Position numbers and translations under genes: made by a program. A model generated the notes under the pieces. It did no database searches, had not been told where the DNA came from, and saw only the letters and a list, made by a program, of their open reading frames with translations. This document shows, one piece after another, positions 12,550-25,380 of a DNA stretch of 64,000 nt. Origin of the DNA: Megalopta genalis (lineage: Eukaryota > Arthropoda > Insecta > Hymenoptera > Halictidae); contig NW_027476360.1 of the NCBI RefSeq assembly GCF_051020955.1, positions 62,001-126,000 on the forward strand, read 5' to 3'. How positions within the stretch are numbered: position 1 is the stretch's first letter; each line of letters opens with the position of its first letter.

Positions 12550-15013
12550 TGATGCTGAAGCTAACTCAAGTGTATCAAAAGTATTTGAAGCTAAACCATT
12601 TGCTTCGCATGGATTCGAAGATAAGCCTTCTACTTCGCATTGATTTTAATCTAAATCATGTGTTTCGCATGGATTTGAAGCTAACTCGTTTGTTTCGCAT
12701 GCAGTTGAAGCTAAATCATGTATATCACAAGTATTTGCAGCTAAACCATATGTTACGCATGGATTCGAAGATCAGCCTTCTACTTCGCATTGATTTGATG
12801 CTAAATCATGTGTTTCGCATGGATTTGAAGATAACTCGTTTGTTTCGCATGCTGTTGAAGCTAAATCATGTATATCACAAGGATTTGAAGCTAAACCATT
12901 TGTATCGCATAGGATCGAAGGTAAGCCTCCTACTTCGCATTGATTTGAAGCTAAATCATGTGTTTCGCATGGATTTGAAGCTATCTCGTTCGTTTCGCAT
13001 GCTGTTGAAGCTAAATCATATATATCACAAGTATTTGAAGCTAAACCATTTGTTTCGCATTTATTCGAACCTAAGCCTTCTACTTCGCATTGATTTGAGG
13101 CTAAATCATGTGTTTCGCTTGGTTTTGAAGCTAACTCGTTTTTTTCGCATGCTGTTGAAGCTAAATCATGTATATCACAAGTATTTGAAGTTAAACCATT
13201 TGTTACGCATGGATTCGAAGATCAGCCTTCTACTTCGCATTGATTTGAAGCTAAATCATGTATTCCGCATGGATTTTAAGCTAACACGTTTGTTTCGCAT
13301 GCAGTTGAAGCTAAATCATGTATATCACAAATATTTGCAGCTAAACCATTTGTTTGGCATCGATACGAAGATACCCCTTCTAATTCGCATTGATTTGATG
13401 CTAAATCATGTGTTTCGCATGGATTTGAAGCTAACTCGTTTGTTTCGCATGCAGTTGAAGCTGAATCATGTATATCACAAGTATTTGAAGCTAAACTATA
13501 CGTTTCGCATGGATTCGAAGATAAGTCTTCCACTTCGCATTGATTTGAAGCTACATCATGTGTTTCGCATGGATTTGAAGCTAACTCGTTTGTTTCGCAT
13601 GATGTTGAAGCTAACTCAAGTGTATCAAAGGTATTTGAAGCTAAACCATTTGCTTCGCATGGATTCGAAGCTAAACCATTTGCTTCGCATGGATTCGAAG
13701 ATAAGCCTTCTACTTCGCATTGATTTTAATCTAAATCATGTGTTTCGCATGGATTTAAAGCTAACTCGTTTGTTTCGCATGCAGTTGAAGCTGAATCATG
13801 TATATCACAAGTATTTGAAGCTAAACTATTCGTTTCGCATGGATTCGAAGATAAGCCTTCCACTTCGCATTGATTTGATGCTAAATCATGTGTTCCGCAT
13901 GGATTTTAAGCTAACTCGTTTGTTTCGCATGCAGTTGAAGCTAAATCAAGTATATCACAAGTATTTGAAGCTAAACCTTTTTCTTCGCATAGATTCGAAG
14001 ATCAGCCTTCTACTTCGCATTGATTTGATGCTAAATCATGTGTTTCGCATGGATTTGAAGCTAACTCGTCTGTTTCGCATGCTGTTGAAGCTAAATCATG
14101 TATAGCACAAGTATTTGAAGCTATATCATACGTTTCGCATGCATTCCAAGATAACCCTTCTAATTCGCATTGATTTGAAGCTAAATCATGTGTTTCGCAT
14201 GGATTTGAAGCTATCTCGTTCGTTTCGCATGCTGTTGAAGCTAAATCATATATATCACAAGTATTTGAAGCTAAACCATTTGTTTCGCATTTATTCGAAG
14301 CTAAGCCTTCTACTTCGCATTGATTTGAGGCTAAATCATGTGTTTCGCTTGGTTTTGAAGCTAACTCGTTTTTTTCGCATGCTGTTGAAGCTAAATCATG
14401 TATATCACAAGTATTAGAAGCTATATCATACGTTTCACATGGATTCCAAGACAACCCTTCTAATTCGCATTGATTTGAAGCTAAATCATGTGTTTCGCAT
14501 GGATTTGAAGCTAACTCGTTTGTTTCGCATGCTGTTGAAGCTAAATCATGTATATCACAAGTATTTGAAGTTAAACCATTTGTTACGCATGGATTCGAAG
14601 ATCAGCCTTCTACTTCGCATTGATTTGATGCTAAATCATGTGTTCCGCATAGATTTTAAGCTAACACGTTTGTTTCGCATGCAGTTGAAGCTAAATCATG
14701 TATATCACAAGTATTTGAAGCTAAACCATTTATTTCGCATGGATTCGAAGATAAGCCTTCTACTTCACATTGATTTTAATCTAAATCATGTGTTTCGCAT
14801 GGATTTGAAGCTAACTCGTTTGTTTCGCATGCAGTTGAAGCTGAATCATGTACATCACAAGTATTAGAAGCTAAACTATTCGTTTCGGATGGATTCGAAG
14901 TTAACTCGTTTGTTTCGCATGCAGTTGAAGCTAAATCACGTATATCACAAGTATTTGCAGCTAAACCATTTGTTACGCATGGATTCGAAGACAGGCTTCT
15001 ACTTCGCATTGAT
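12550..15013. repeat. Mosaic pentamer stretch between copied blocks
   Basis: This stretch is ordinary A-E pentamers built from variants seen elsewhere in domain I, such as ttacgcatgg A monomers, a tcgcataggatcg A monomer near 12,906, a doubled A at about 13,649-13,708 and an A-to-D junction near 14,895. A 1-bp loss (gaagacaggcttc) lies near 14,990. I found no single long partner block for all of it, and it contains no unique sequence. Confidence 0.7.
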
Positions 15014-15810
15014 TTGAAGCTAAATCATGTGTTTCGCATGGATTTTAAGCTAACTCGTTTGTTTCGCATGCAGTTGAAGCTAAATCACGTATATCACAAG
15101 TATTTGCAGCTAAACCATTTGTTTCGCATCGATACGAAGATACCCCTTCTAATTCGCATTGATTTGATGCTAAATCATGTGTTTCGCATGGATTTGAAGC
15201 TAACTCGTTTGTTTCGCATGCAGTTGAAGCTGAATCATGTATATCACAAGTAATTGAAGATAAACTATTCGTTTCGCATGGATTCGAAGATAACCCTTCT
15301 TCTTCGCATTGATTTGAAGCTAGATCATGTGTTTCGCATGGATTTGAATCTAACTCGTTTATTTCGCATGCTGTTGAAGCTAAATCATGTATATCACACG
15401 TATATGAATCTAATCCATTTGTTTCGCATGGTTTCGTAGATAATCCATCTATTTCGCATTGATTTGAAGCTAAATCATGTGTTTCGCATGGATTTGAATC
15501 TAACTCGTTCATTTCGCATGCTGTTGAATCTAAATCATGTATATCACAAGTATATGAAGCTAAACCATTTGTTTCGCATGGATTCGAAGATAAGCCTTCC
15601 ACTTCGCATTGATTTGATGCTAAATCATGTGTTTCGCATGGATTTGAAGCTAACTCGTTTGTTTCGCATGCTGTTGAAGCTAACTCAAGTGTATCACAAG
15701 TATTTGAAACTAAACCTTTTGCTTCGCATGGATTCGAATATCAGCCTTCTACTTCGCATTGATATGAAGTTAAATCATGTGTTTCGCATGGATTTGAAGC
15801 TAACTCGTTT
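15014..15810. repeat. Block with later partner at about 20,740-21,400
   Basis: From about 15,190 onward the sequence matches about 20,800-21,400 at offset 5,610 bp, exactly 187 monomers. Shared marks are attgaagataaac, cttcttcttcgc, acacgtatatg, ggtttcgtagataatcc, cgttcatttcgc, and gtatttgaaactaaacc. Part of the same ordered set of variants also appears near 4.2, 5.2, 8.2 and 21.6 kb. Confidence 0.82.
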
Positions 15811-15839
15811 ATTTCGCATGCTGTTGAAGCTAAATCATT

Positions 15840-17760
15840 TATATCGAAAGTATTTGAAGCTAAATCATTTGTTTCGCATGGATTTGAAGACAAAGCTTTT
15901 ACCTCGCATTGATTTGAATCTAAATCATGTGTTTCGCATGAAAGTGAAGCTAACTCGTTTGTCTCGCTTCCAGTTGAAGCTAAATCCATTATATAGCAAG
16001 TATTTTAACCTAAATCACTTGAATCGCATGGATTTGTAGTTAAACCTTCTACTACGCAATGCATGGAAGAGAAATCATGTGTTTCGTTTGGACTTGAAGC
16101 TAACTTGTTTGTTTCGCATGCAGTTGAAGCTAAATCATGTATATCACAAGTATTTGAAGCTAAACCATTTGTTTCGCATTTATTAGAAGCTAAGCCTACT
16201 ACTTCGCATTGATTTGAGGCTAAATCATGTGTTTCGCATGGATTTGAAGCTAACTCGTTTGTTTCGCATGCGGTTGAAGCTGAATCATGAATATCACAAG
16301 TATTTGAAGCTAAACTATTCGTTTCGCATGGTTTCGAAGATAAGCCTTCTACTTCGCATTGATTTTAATCTAAATCATGTGTTTCGCCTGGATATGAAGC
16401 TAACTCGTTTGTTTCGCATATTGTTGGAACTAAATCATGTATATCACAAGTATTTGAAGCTAAACTATTCGTTTCGCATGGATTCGAAGGTAAGCCTTCC
16501 ACATCGCATTGATTTGAAGCAAAATCATGTGTTTCGCATGGATTTGAAGTTAACTCGTTTGTTTCGCATGCAGTTGAAGCTAAATCATGTATATCACAAG
16601 TATTTGCAGCTAAACCATTTGTTTCGCATGGATTCGAAGATAACCCTTATACTTCGAATTGATTTGAATCTAACTCGTTTATTTCGCATGCTGTTGAGGC
16701 TAAATCATGTATATCACAAGTATATGAAGCTAATCCATTTGTTTCGCATGGATACGAAGATCAGCCTTCTACTTCTCATTGATTAGAAGCTAAATCATGT
16801 GTTTCGCATGGGTTTGAAGCTAACTCGTTTGTTTCGCCTACATTTGAAGCTATATCACTTATATTCACAAGTATGTGAACCTAAATCATTCGTTTCGCAT
16901 GGATTTGAAGCTAAGCCTATCAACTTCGCGTTGACTTGATGCTAAATCATGTTTTTCGTTTGGACTTGAAACTAACTCGTTTGTTTCGCATGCAGTTGAA
17001 GCTGAATCATGTATATCACAAGTATTTGAAGCTAAACCATTTGATTCCCATGGATTTGAAGCTAAGCTTTCTACTTAGCATTGATTTGAAGATAAATCAT
17101 GTGTTTCGCTTGGATTTGAAGATAACTCGTTTGCTTCGCATGCTGTTGAAGCTAAATCATGTATATCACAAGTATTTGAAGTTAAACCATTTGTTTCTCA
17201 TGGATTCGAAGATAATCCATCTATTTCGCATTGATTTGAAGCTAAATCATGTGTTTAGCATGAATTTGAATCTAACTCGTTTGTTTCGCATGCTGTTGAA
17301 ACTAAATCATTTATATCACAAGTATTTGAAGCTAAACCATTTGCTTCGCATGGATTCGAAGATAAGCCTTGCACTTCGCATTGATTTGAAGCTAACTCAT
17401 GTGTTTCGCATGGATTTGAAGTTAACTCGTTTGTTTCGCATGCAGTTGAAGCTAAATCATGTATATCACAAATATTTGCAGCTAAACCATTTGTTTCGCA
17501 TGGATTCGAAGATAACCCTTCTACTTCGCATTGATTTGAAGCTAAATCATGTGTTTCGCATGGATTTGAAGCTAACTCGTTTGTTTCGCATGCTGTTGAA
17601 GCTAAATCATGTATATCACAAGTATTTGAAGATAATCTATTTGTTTCGCATGGATTCGAATATAAGCCTTCTACTTCGCATTGATTTGAAGCTAAATCAT
17701 TTGTTTCGCATGGATTTGATTCTAACTCGTTTGTTTCGCATGCTGTTGGAACTAAATCAT
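15840..17760. repeat. Large duplicated block, copy 1 (paired with 21,960-24,030)
   Basis: Positions 15,840-16,260 match 21,960-22,380 at offset 6,120. From 16,261 the offset becomes 6,270, because the other copy holds exactly one extra 150-bp pentamer at about 22,381-22,530. Shared marks include the landmark module, the tcgcctggat C monomer, tacttcgaattg, the tcctattcacaag-like long E variant near 16,861 and ttcgcgttgac near 16,925. Confidence 0.88.
15891..16070. repeat. Landmark module, copy 1 of 8 (180 bp)
   Basis: A diverged run of six monomers starts caaagcttttacc and ends acgcaatgcatggaaga. It includes tgtctcgcttcc in a D monomer, attatatagcaag in an E monomer, and an A monomer starting aaatcacttgaatcgc. 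It contains a HindIII-type site (aagctt). This copy has catgaaagtg where most others have catgaatgtg. Confidence 0.9.
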
Positions 17761-18660
17761 GTATATCACAAGTATTTGAAGCTATATCATATGTTTCGCA
17801 CGGATTCGTAGATAACCCTTCTAATTCGCATTGATTTGAAGCTAAATCATGTGTTTCGCATGGATTTGAAGCTAACTCGTTTGCTTCGCATGCTGTTGGA
17901 ACTAAATCATGTATATCACAAGTATTTGAAGCTATATCATTTGTTTCGCATTTATTCGAACATAAGCCTTCTACTTCGCATTGATTTTAATCTAAATCAT
18001 GTGTATCGCATGGATTTGAAGCTAACTCGTTTGCTTCGCATGCAGTTGAAGCTAAATCATGTATATCACAAGTATTTGAAGCTAAACCATTTGATACCCA
18101 TGGATTTGGAGCTAAGTTTTCTACTTAGCATTGATTTGAAGATAAATCATGTGTTTCGCTTGGATTTGAAGATAACTCGTTTTCTTCGCATGCTGTTGAA
18201 GCTAAATCATGTATATCACAAGTATTTGAAGTTAAACCATTTGTTTCTCATGGATTCGAAGATAATCCATCTATTTCGCATTGATTTGAAGCTAAATCAT
18301 GTGTTTTGCATGGATTTGAATCTAACTCGTTTGTTTCGCATGCTGTTGAAACTAAATCATTTATATCACAAGTATTTGAAGCTAAACCATTTGCTTCGCA
18401 TGGATTCGAAGGTCAGCCTTCTACTTCGCATTGATTTGATGCTAAATCATTTGTTTCGCATGGATTTGAAGCTAACTCGTTTGTTTCGCATGCTGTTGAA
18501 GCTAAATCATGTATATCACAATTATTTGAAGCTAAACCATTTGTATCGCATGGAATCGAAGATAACCCTTCTAATTCGCATTGATTTGAAGCTAAATCAT
18601 GTGTTTCGCATGGATTTGAAGCTAACTCGTTTATTTCGCATGCTGTTGAAGCTAAATCAA

Positions 18661-19258
18661 GTGTATCACAACTATTTGGAGCTAAACAATTTGCTTCGCA
18701 TGGATTCGAAGATCAGCCTTCTACTTCGCATTGATTAGATGCTAAATCATGTGTTTCGCATGGGTTTGAAGCTAACTCGTTTTTTCGCTAGAAGTTGAAG
18801 CTAAATCATGTATATCACAAGTATTTGAAGCTAAACCATTTGATTCCCATGGATTTGAAGCTAAGCTTTCTACTTAGCATTGATATGAAGATAAATCATG
18901 TGTTTCGCTTGGATTTGATGATAACTCGTTTGCTTCGCATGCTGTTGAAGATAAATCAAGTGTATCACAAGTATTTGGAGCTAAACAATTTGCTTCGCAT
19001 GGATTCGAAGATCAGCCTTCTACTTCGCATTGATTAGATGCTAAATCATGTGTTTCGCATGGGTTTGAAGCTAACTCGTTTTTTCGCTAGCAGTTGAAGC
19101 TAAATCATGTATATCACAAGTATTTGAAGCTAAACCATTTGATTCCCATGGATTTGAAGCTAAGCTTTCTACTTAGCATTGATATGAAGATAAATCATGT
19201 GTTTCGCTTGGACTTGAAGCTAACTCGTTTGTTTCGCATGCTGTTGAAGCTAAATCAT
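18661..19258. repeat. Tandem duplication, 299-bp period, two copies
   Basis: Two pentamers are repeated in tandem with a period of 299 and not 300, because each copy carries a 29-bp D monomer with cgttttttcgctag. Both copies share gtatttggagctaaacaa-type E/A sequence, gattcccatgg and cattgatatgaag. The copies differ at a few sites, such as ctagaag against ctagcag. The same structure is found at 25,381-25,978. Confidence 0.9.
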
Positions 19259-19883
19259 GTATATCACAAGTATTTGAAGCTAAACCATTTGTTTCGCATG
19301 GATTCGAAGATTAGCCTTCCACATCGCATTGATTTGAAGCTAAATCATTTGTTTCGCATGGGTTTGAAGCTATCTCGTTTGTTTCGCATGCTGTTGAAGC
19401 TAAATCATGTATATCACAAGTATTTGAAGCTATATCATTTGTTTCGCATTTATTCAAAGATAAGCCTTCTACTTCGCATTGATTTTAATCTAAATCATGT
19501 GTTTCGCATGGATTTGAAGCTAACTCGTTTGTTTCGCATGCAGTTGAAGCTGAATCATGTATATCACAAGTAATTGAAGCTAAACTATTCGTTTCGCATG
19601 GATTCGAAGATAACCCTTCTTCTTCGCATTGATTTGAAGCTAGATCATTTGTTTCGCATGGATTTGATTCTAACTCGTTTGTTTCGCATGCTGTTGGAAC
19701 TAAATCATGTATATCACAAGTATTTGAAGCTATATCATTTGTTTCGCATTTATTCGAAGATAAGCCTTCTACTTCGCATTGATTTTAATCTAAATCATGT
19801 GTTTCGCATGGATTTGAAGCTAACTCGTTTGTTTCGCATGCTGTTGAAGCTAAATCATGTATATCACAAGTATTTGAAGTTAA

Positions 19884-20720
19884 ACCATTTGTTTCGCATG
19901 GATTCGAAGCTAACTCGTTTGTTTCGCATGCTGTTGAAACTAAATCATTTATATCACAAGTATTTGAAGCTAAACCATTTGCTTCGCATGGATTCGAAGG
20001 TCAGCTTTCTACTTCGCATTGATTTGATGCTAAGTCATTTGTTTCAAATGGATTTCAAGCTAACTCGTTTGTTTCGCATGCAGTTGAAGCTAAATCAAGT
20101 GTATCACAAGTATTTGAAGCTAAACCATTTGATTCCCATGGATTTGAAGCTAAGCCTTCTACTTCGCATTGATTTGAAGCTAAATCATGTGTTTCGCTTG
20201 GATTTGAAGATAACTCGTTTGCTTCGCATGCTGTTGAAGCTAAATCATGTATATCAAAAGTTTTGGAAGCTAAACTATTCGTTTCACATGGATTTGAAGG
20301 TCAGTCTTCTACTTCGCATTGATTTGAAACTAAATCATGTGTTTCGCATGGATTTGAAGTTAACTCGTTTGTTTCGCATGCAGTTGAATCTAAATCATTT
20401 ATATCGAAAGTATTTGAAGCTAAATCATTTGTTTCGCATGGATTTGAAGACAAAGCTTTTACCTCGCATTGATTTGAATCTAAATCATGTGTTTCGCATG
20501 AATGTGAAGCTAACTCGTTTGTCTCGCTTCCAGTTGAAGCTAAATCAATTATATAGCAAGTATTTTAACCTAAATCACTTGAATCGCATGGATTTGTAGT
20601 TAAACCTTCTACTACGCAATGCATGGAAGATAAATCATGTGTTTCGTTTGGACTTGAAGCTAACTCGTTTGTTTCGCATGCAGTTGAAGCTAAATCATGT
20701 ATATCACAAGTATTTGAAGC
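19884..20720. repeat. L block, copy 1 of 5 (~840 bp ending past the landmark module)
   Basis: The block starts at an A-to-D junction (attcgaagctaactcg) and continues through ggtcagctttc, gtttcaaatgg, gattcccatgg, atatcaaaagttttgg and ggtcagtcttc into the landmark module and beyond. The same ordered series occurs at about 26,604, 29,724, 32,814 and 39,203. Five copies of one composite block suggest repeated amplification of this segment. Confidence 0.87.
20451..20630. repeat. Landmark module, copy 2 of 8
   Basis: The 180-bp module runs from caaagcttttacc to gcatggaaga with catgaatgtg. It has aatcaattatatagc where the other copies have atccattatatagc. It sits at the right end of an L block. 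Confidence 0.9.
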
Positions 20721-21959
20721 TAAACCATTTGTTTCGCATGGATTCGAAGATCAGCCTTCTACTTCGCATTGATTTGAAGCTAAATCATGTGTTCCGCATG
20801 GATTTTAAGCTAACACGTTTGTTTCGCATGCAGTTGAAGCTGAATCATGTATATCACAAGTAATTGAAGATAAACTATTCGTTTCGCATGGATTCGAAGA
20901 TAACCCTTCTTCTTCGCATTGATTTGAAGCTAGATCATGTGTTTCGCATGGATTTGAATCTAACTCGTTTATTTCGCATGCTGTTGAAGCTAAATCATGT
21001 ATATCACACGTATATGAATCTAATCCATTTGTTTCGCATGGTTTCGTAGATAATCCATCTATTTCGCATTGATTTGAAGCTAAATCATGTGTTTCGCATG
21101 GATTTGAATCTAACTCGTTCATTTCGCATGCTGTTGAAGCTAAATCATGTATATCACAAGTATATGAAGCTAAACCATTTGTTTCGCATGGATTCGAAGA
21201 TAAGCCTTCCACTTCGCATTGATTTGATGCTAAATCATGTGTTTCGCATGGATTTGAAGCTAACTCGTTTGTTTCGCATGCTGTTGAAGCTAACTCAAGT
21301 GTATCACAAGTATTTGAAACTAAACCTTTTGCTTCGCATGGATTCGAAGATCAGCCTTCTACTTCGCATTGATATGAAGTTAAATCAAATGTTTCGCATG
21401 GATTTGAAGCCAACTCTTTTTTTTCGTATGCAGTTGAAGCTAAATCATGTACATCACAAGTATTTGCAGCTAAACCATTTGTTTCGCATCGATACGAAGA
21501 TACCCCTTCTAATTCGCATTGATTTGATGCTAAATCATGTGTTTCGCATGGATTTGAAGCTAACTCGTTTGTTTCGCATGCAGTTGAAGCTGAATCATGT
21601 ATATCACAAGTAATTGAAGCTAAACTATTCGTTTCGCATGGATTCGAAGATAACCCTTCTTCTTCGCATTGATTTGAAGCTAGATCATGTGTTTCGCATG
21701 GATTTGAATCTAACTCGTTTATTTCGCATGCTGTTGAAGCTAAATCATGTATATCACACGTATATGAATCTAATCCATTTGTTTCGCATGGATTCGAAGA
21801 TAAGCCTTCCACTTCGCATTGATTTGATGCTAAATCATGTGTTTCGCATGGATTTGAAGCTAACTCGTTTGTTTCGCATGCTGTTGAAGCTAAATCATGT
21901 ATATCAAAAGTTTTGGCAGCTAAACCATTTGTATCGCATGGAATCGAAGATAACCCTTC

Positions 21960-24030
21960 TAATTCGCATTGATTTGAAGCTAAATCATTTGTTTCGCATG
22001 GATTTGAAGACAAAGCTTTTACCTCGCATTGATTTGAATCTAAATCATGTGTTTCGCATGAAAGTGAAGCTAACTCGTTTGTCTCGCTTCCAGTTGAAGC
22101 TATATCCATTATATAGCAAGTATTTTAACCTAAATCACTTGAATCGCATGGATTTGTAGTTAAACCTTCTACTACGCAATGCATGGAAGAGAAATCATGT
22201 GTTTCGTTTGGACTTGAAGCTAACTTGTTTGTTTCGCATGCAGTTGAAGCTAAATCATGTATATCACAAGTATTTGAAGCTAAACCATTTGTTTCGCATT
22301 TATTAGAAGCTAAGCCTACTACTTCGCATTGATTTGAGGCTAAATCATGTGTTTCGCATGGATTTGAAGCTAACTCGTTTGTTTCGCATGCAGTTGAAGC
22401 TAAATCATGTATATCACAAGTATTTGTAGCTATATCATATGTTTCGCATGGATTCGAAGATAACCCTTCTAATTCGCATTGATTTGAAGCTAAATCATGT
22501 GTTTCGCATGGATTTGAAGCTAACTCGTTTGTTTCGCATGCGGTTGAAGCTGAATCATGAATATCACAAGTATTTGAAGCTAAACTATTCGTTTCCCATG
22601 GTTTCGAAGATAAGCCTTCTACTTCGCATTGATTTTAATCTAAATCATGTGTTTCGCCTGGATTTGAAGCTAACTCGTTTGTTTCGCATATTGTTGGAAC
22701 TAAATCATGTATATCACAAGTATTTGAAGCTAAACTATTCGTTTCGCATGGATTCGAAGGTAAGCCTTCCACATCGCATTGATTTGAAGCTAAATCATGT
22801 GTTTCGCATGGATTTGAAGTTAACTCGTTTGTTTCGCATGCAGTTGAAGCTAAATCATGTATATCACAAGTATTTGCAGCTAAACCATTTGTTTCGCATG
22901 GATTCGAAGATAACCCTTATACTTCGAATTGATTTGAATCTAACTCGTTTATTTCGCATGCTGTTGAGGCTAAATCATGTATATCACAAGTATATGAAGC
23001 TAATCCATTTGTTTCGCATGGATACGAAGATCAGCCTTCTACTTCTCATTGATTAGAAGCTAAATCATGTGTTTCGCATGGGTTTGAAGCTAACTCGTTT
23101 GTTTCGCCTACATTTGAAGCTATATCACTTATATTCACAAGTATGTGAACCTAAATCATTCGTTTCGCATGGATTTGAAGCTAAGCCTATCAACTTCGCG
23201 TTGACTTGATGCTAAATCATGTTTTTCGTTTGGACTTGAAACTAACTCGTTTGTTTCGCATGCAGTTGAAGCTGAATCATGTATATCACAAGTATTTGAA
23301 GCTAAACCATTTGATTCCCATGGATTTGAAGCTAAGCTTTCTACTTAGCATTGATTTGAAGATAAATCATGTGTTTCGCTTGGATTTGAAGATAACTCGT
23401 TTGCTTCGCATGCTGTTGAAGCTAAATCATGTATATCACAAGTATTTGAAGTTAAACCATTTGTTTCTCATGGATTCGAAGATAATCCATCTATTTCGCA
23501 TTGATTTGAAGCTAAATCATGTGTTTAGCATGAATTTGAATCTAACTCGTTTGTTTCGCATGCTGTTGAAACTAAATCATTTATATCACAAGTATTTGAA
23601 GCTAAACCATTTGTTTCGCATGGATTCGAAGATAAGCCTTGCACTTCGCATTGATTTGAAGCTAACTCATGTGTTTCGCATGGATTTGAAGTTAACTCGT
23701 TTGTTTCGCATGCAGTTGAAGCTAAATCATGTATATCACAAATATTTGCAGCTAAACCATTTGTTTCGCATGGATTCGAAGATAACCCTTCTACTTCGCA
23801 TTGATTTGAAGCTAAATCATGTGTTTCGCATGGATTTGAAGCTAACTCGTTTGTTTCGCATGCTGTTGAAGCTAAATCATGTATATCACAAGTATTTGAA
23901 GATAATCTATTTGTTTCGCATGGATTCGAATATAAGCCTTCTACTTCGCATTGATTTGAAGCTAAATCATTTGTTTCGCATGGATTTGATTCTAACTCGT
24001 TTGTTTCGCATGCTGTTGGAACTAAATCAT
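21960..24030. repeat. Large duplicated block, copy 2 of 15,840-17,760
   Basis: This is the partner block at offset 6,120 and then 6,270 bp. The change of offset is one extra pentamer, about 22,381-22,530, which contains an A monomer with atatcatatg and a B monomer with cttctaattc. Past about 24,030 the copies diverge (ttcgaggatatgcc here against an acggattcgtag A monomer in copy 1). Confidence 0.87.
22011..22190. repeat. Landmark module, copy 3 of 8
   Basis: The 180-bp module has catgaaagtg like copy 1, followed by catggaagagaaatc as in copy 1. It lacks the L-block sequence on its left, so the module has moved or been cut out of its usual context. Confidence 0.9.
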
Positions 24031-25380
24031 GTATATCACAAGTATTTGAAGCTATATCATTTGTTTCGCATTTATTCGAGGATATGCCTTCTACTTCGCA
24101 TTGATTTGAAGCTAAATCATGTGTTTCGCATGGATTTGAAGCTAACTCTTTTTTTTCGTATGCAGTTGAAGCTAAATCATGTATATCACAAGTATTTGCA
24201 GCTAAACCATTTGTTTCGCATGGATTCGAAGATAACCCTTCTACTTCGCATTGATTTGAAGCTAAATCATGTGTTTCGCATGGATTTGAAGCTAACTCGT
24301 TTGTTTCGCATGCTGTTGAAGCTAAATCATGTATATCAAAAGTATTTGAAGCTAAACCATTTGTATCGCTAGGAATCGAAGATATGCCTCCTACTTCGCA
24401 TTGATTTGAAGCTAAATCATGTGTTTCGCATGGATTTGAAGCTAACTCGTTTGTTTCGCATGCTGTTGAAGCTAAAACAAGTGTATCACAAGTATTTGAA
24501 GCTAAACCATTTGCTTCGCATGGATTCGAAGATCAGCCTTCTACTTCGCATTGATTAGATGCTAAATCATGTGTTTCGCATGGATTTGAAGCTAACTCGT
24601 TTGTTTCGCATGCTGTTGAAGCTAAATCATGTATATCACAAGTATTTGAAGCTATATCATATGTTTCGCACGGATTCGTAGATAACCCTTCTAATTCGCA
24701 TTGATTTGAAGCTAAATCATGTGTATCGCATGGATTTGAAGCTAACTCGTTTGCTTCGCATGCAGTTGAAGCTAAATCATGTATATCACAAGTATTTGAA
24801 GCTAAACCATTTGATACCCATGGATTTGGAGCTAAGTTTTCTACTTAGCATTGATTTGAAGATAAATCATGTGTTTCGCTTGGATTTGAAGATAACTCGT
24901 TTTCTTCGCATGCTGTTGAAGCTAAATCATGTATATCACAAGTATTTGAAGTTAAACCATTTGTTTCTCATGGATTCGAAGATAATCCATCTATTTCGCA
25001 TTGATTTGAAGCTAAATCATGTGTTTTGCATGGATTTGAATTTAACTCGTTTGTTTCGCATGCTGTTGAAACTAAATCATTTATATCACAAGTATTTGAA
25101 GCTAAACCATTTGCTTCGCATGGATTCGAAGGTCAGCCTTCTAATTCGCATTGATTTGATGCTAAATCATTTGTTTCGCATGGATTTGAAGCTAACTCGT
25201 TTGTTTCGCATGCTGTTGAAGCTAAATCATGTATATCACAATTATTTGAAGCTAAACCATTTGTATCGCATGGAATCGAAGATAACCCTTCTAATTCGCA
25301 TTGATTTGAAGCTAAATCATGTGTTTCGCATGGATTTGAAGCTAACTCGTTTATTTCGCATGCTGTTGAAGCTAAATCAA

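Larger units (their letters stand above)
1..15880. repeat. Array domain I
   Basis: The sub-array is dominated by A variants starting aaactattcg or atatcatacg, B variants ending gattttaatct, and E variants with atatcacaag or gtatcaaaag. The gattcccatgg A variant (first near 17,041) and the ttcgcgttgac B variant (first near 16,925) are absent. The domain includes the 690-bp and 1,230-bp tandem duplications and a block present three times (near 1.6, 5.9 and 11.2 kb). It holds no gene or unique sequence. The boundary is approximate and set by the first landmark module. Confidence 0.75.
17990..20850. repeat. Large duplicated block, copy 1 (paired with 24,710-27,570)
   Basis: About 2.86 kb matches the downstream copy at a constant offset of 6,720 bp, exactly 224 monomers. 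It includes a landmark module, the 299-bp tandem duplication, gtttcaaatggatttc C monomers and atatcaaaagttttgg E monomers. Differences are sparse, for example ctacttcgc here against ctaattcgc near 25,144. The rearranged stretch to its left (17,761-17,990) has no simple counterpart in the other copy. Confidence 0.9.

Noticed and set aside
15961..16000. TATA-like motif (attatatagc) in the landmark module as a promoter
   Set aside because: It is an altered E monomer (normally gtatatcac) inside a tandem array, with no downstream gene. One short A/T-rich match is expected by chance in this sequence.
16861..16930. Insertion element at a break in the 30-bp register
   Set aside because: The register change is two single-base gains (atattcacaag and agcctatcaac) within otherwise normal monomers. 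There is no foreign sequence, inverted repeat or target-site duplication.
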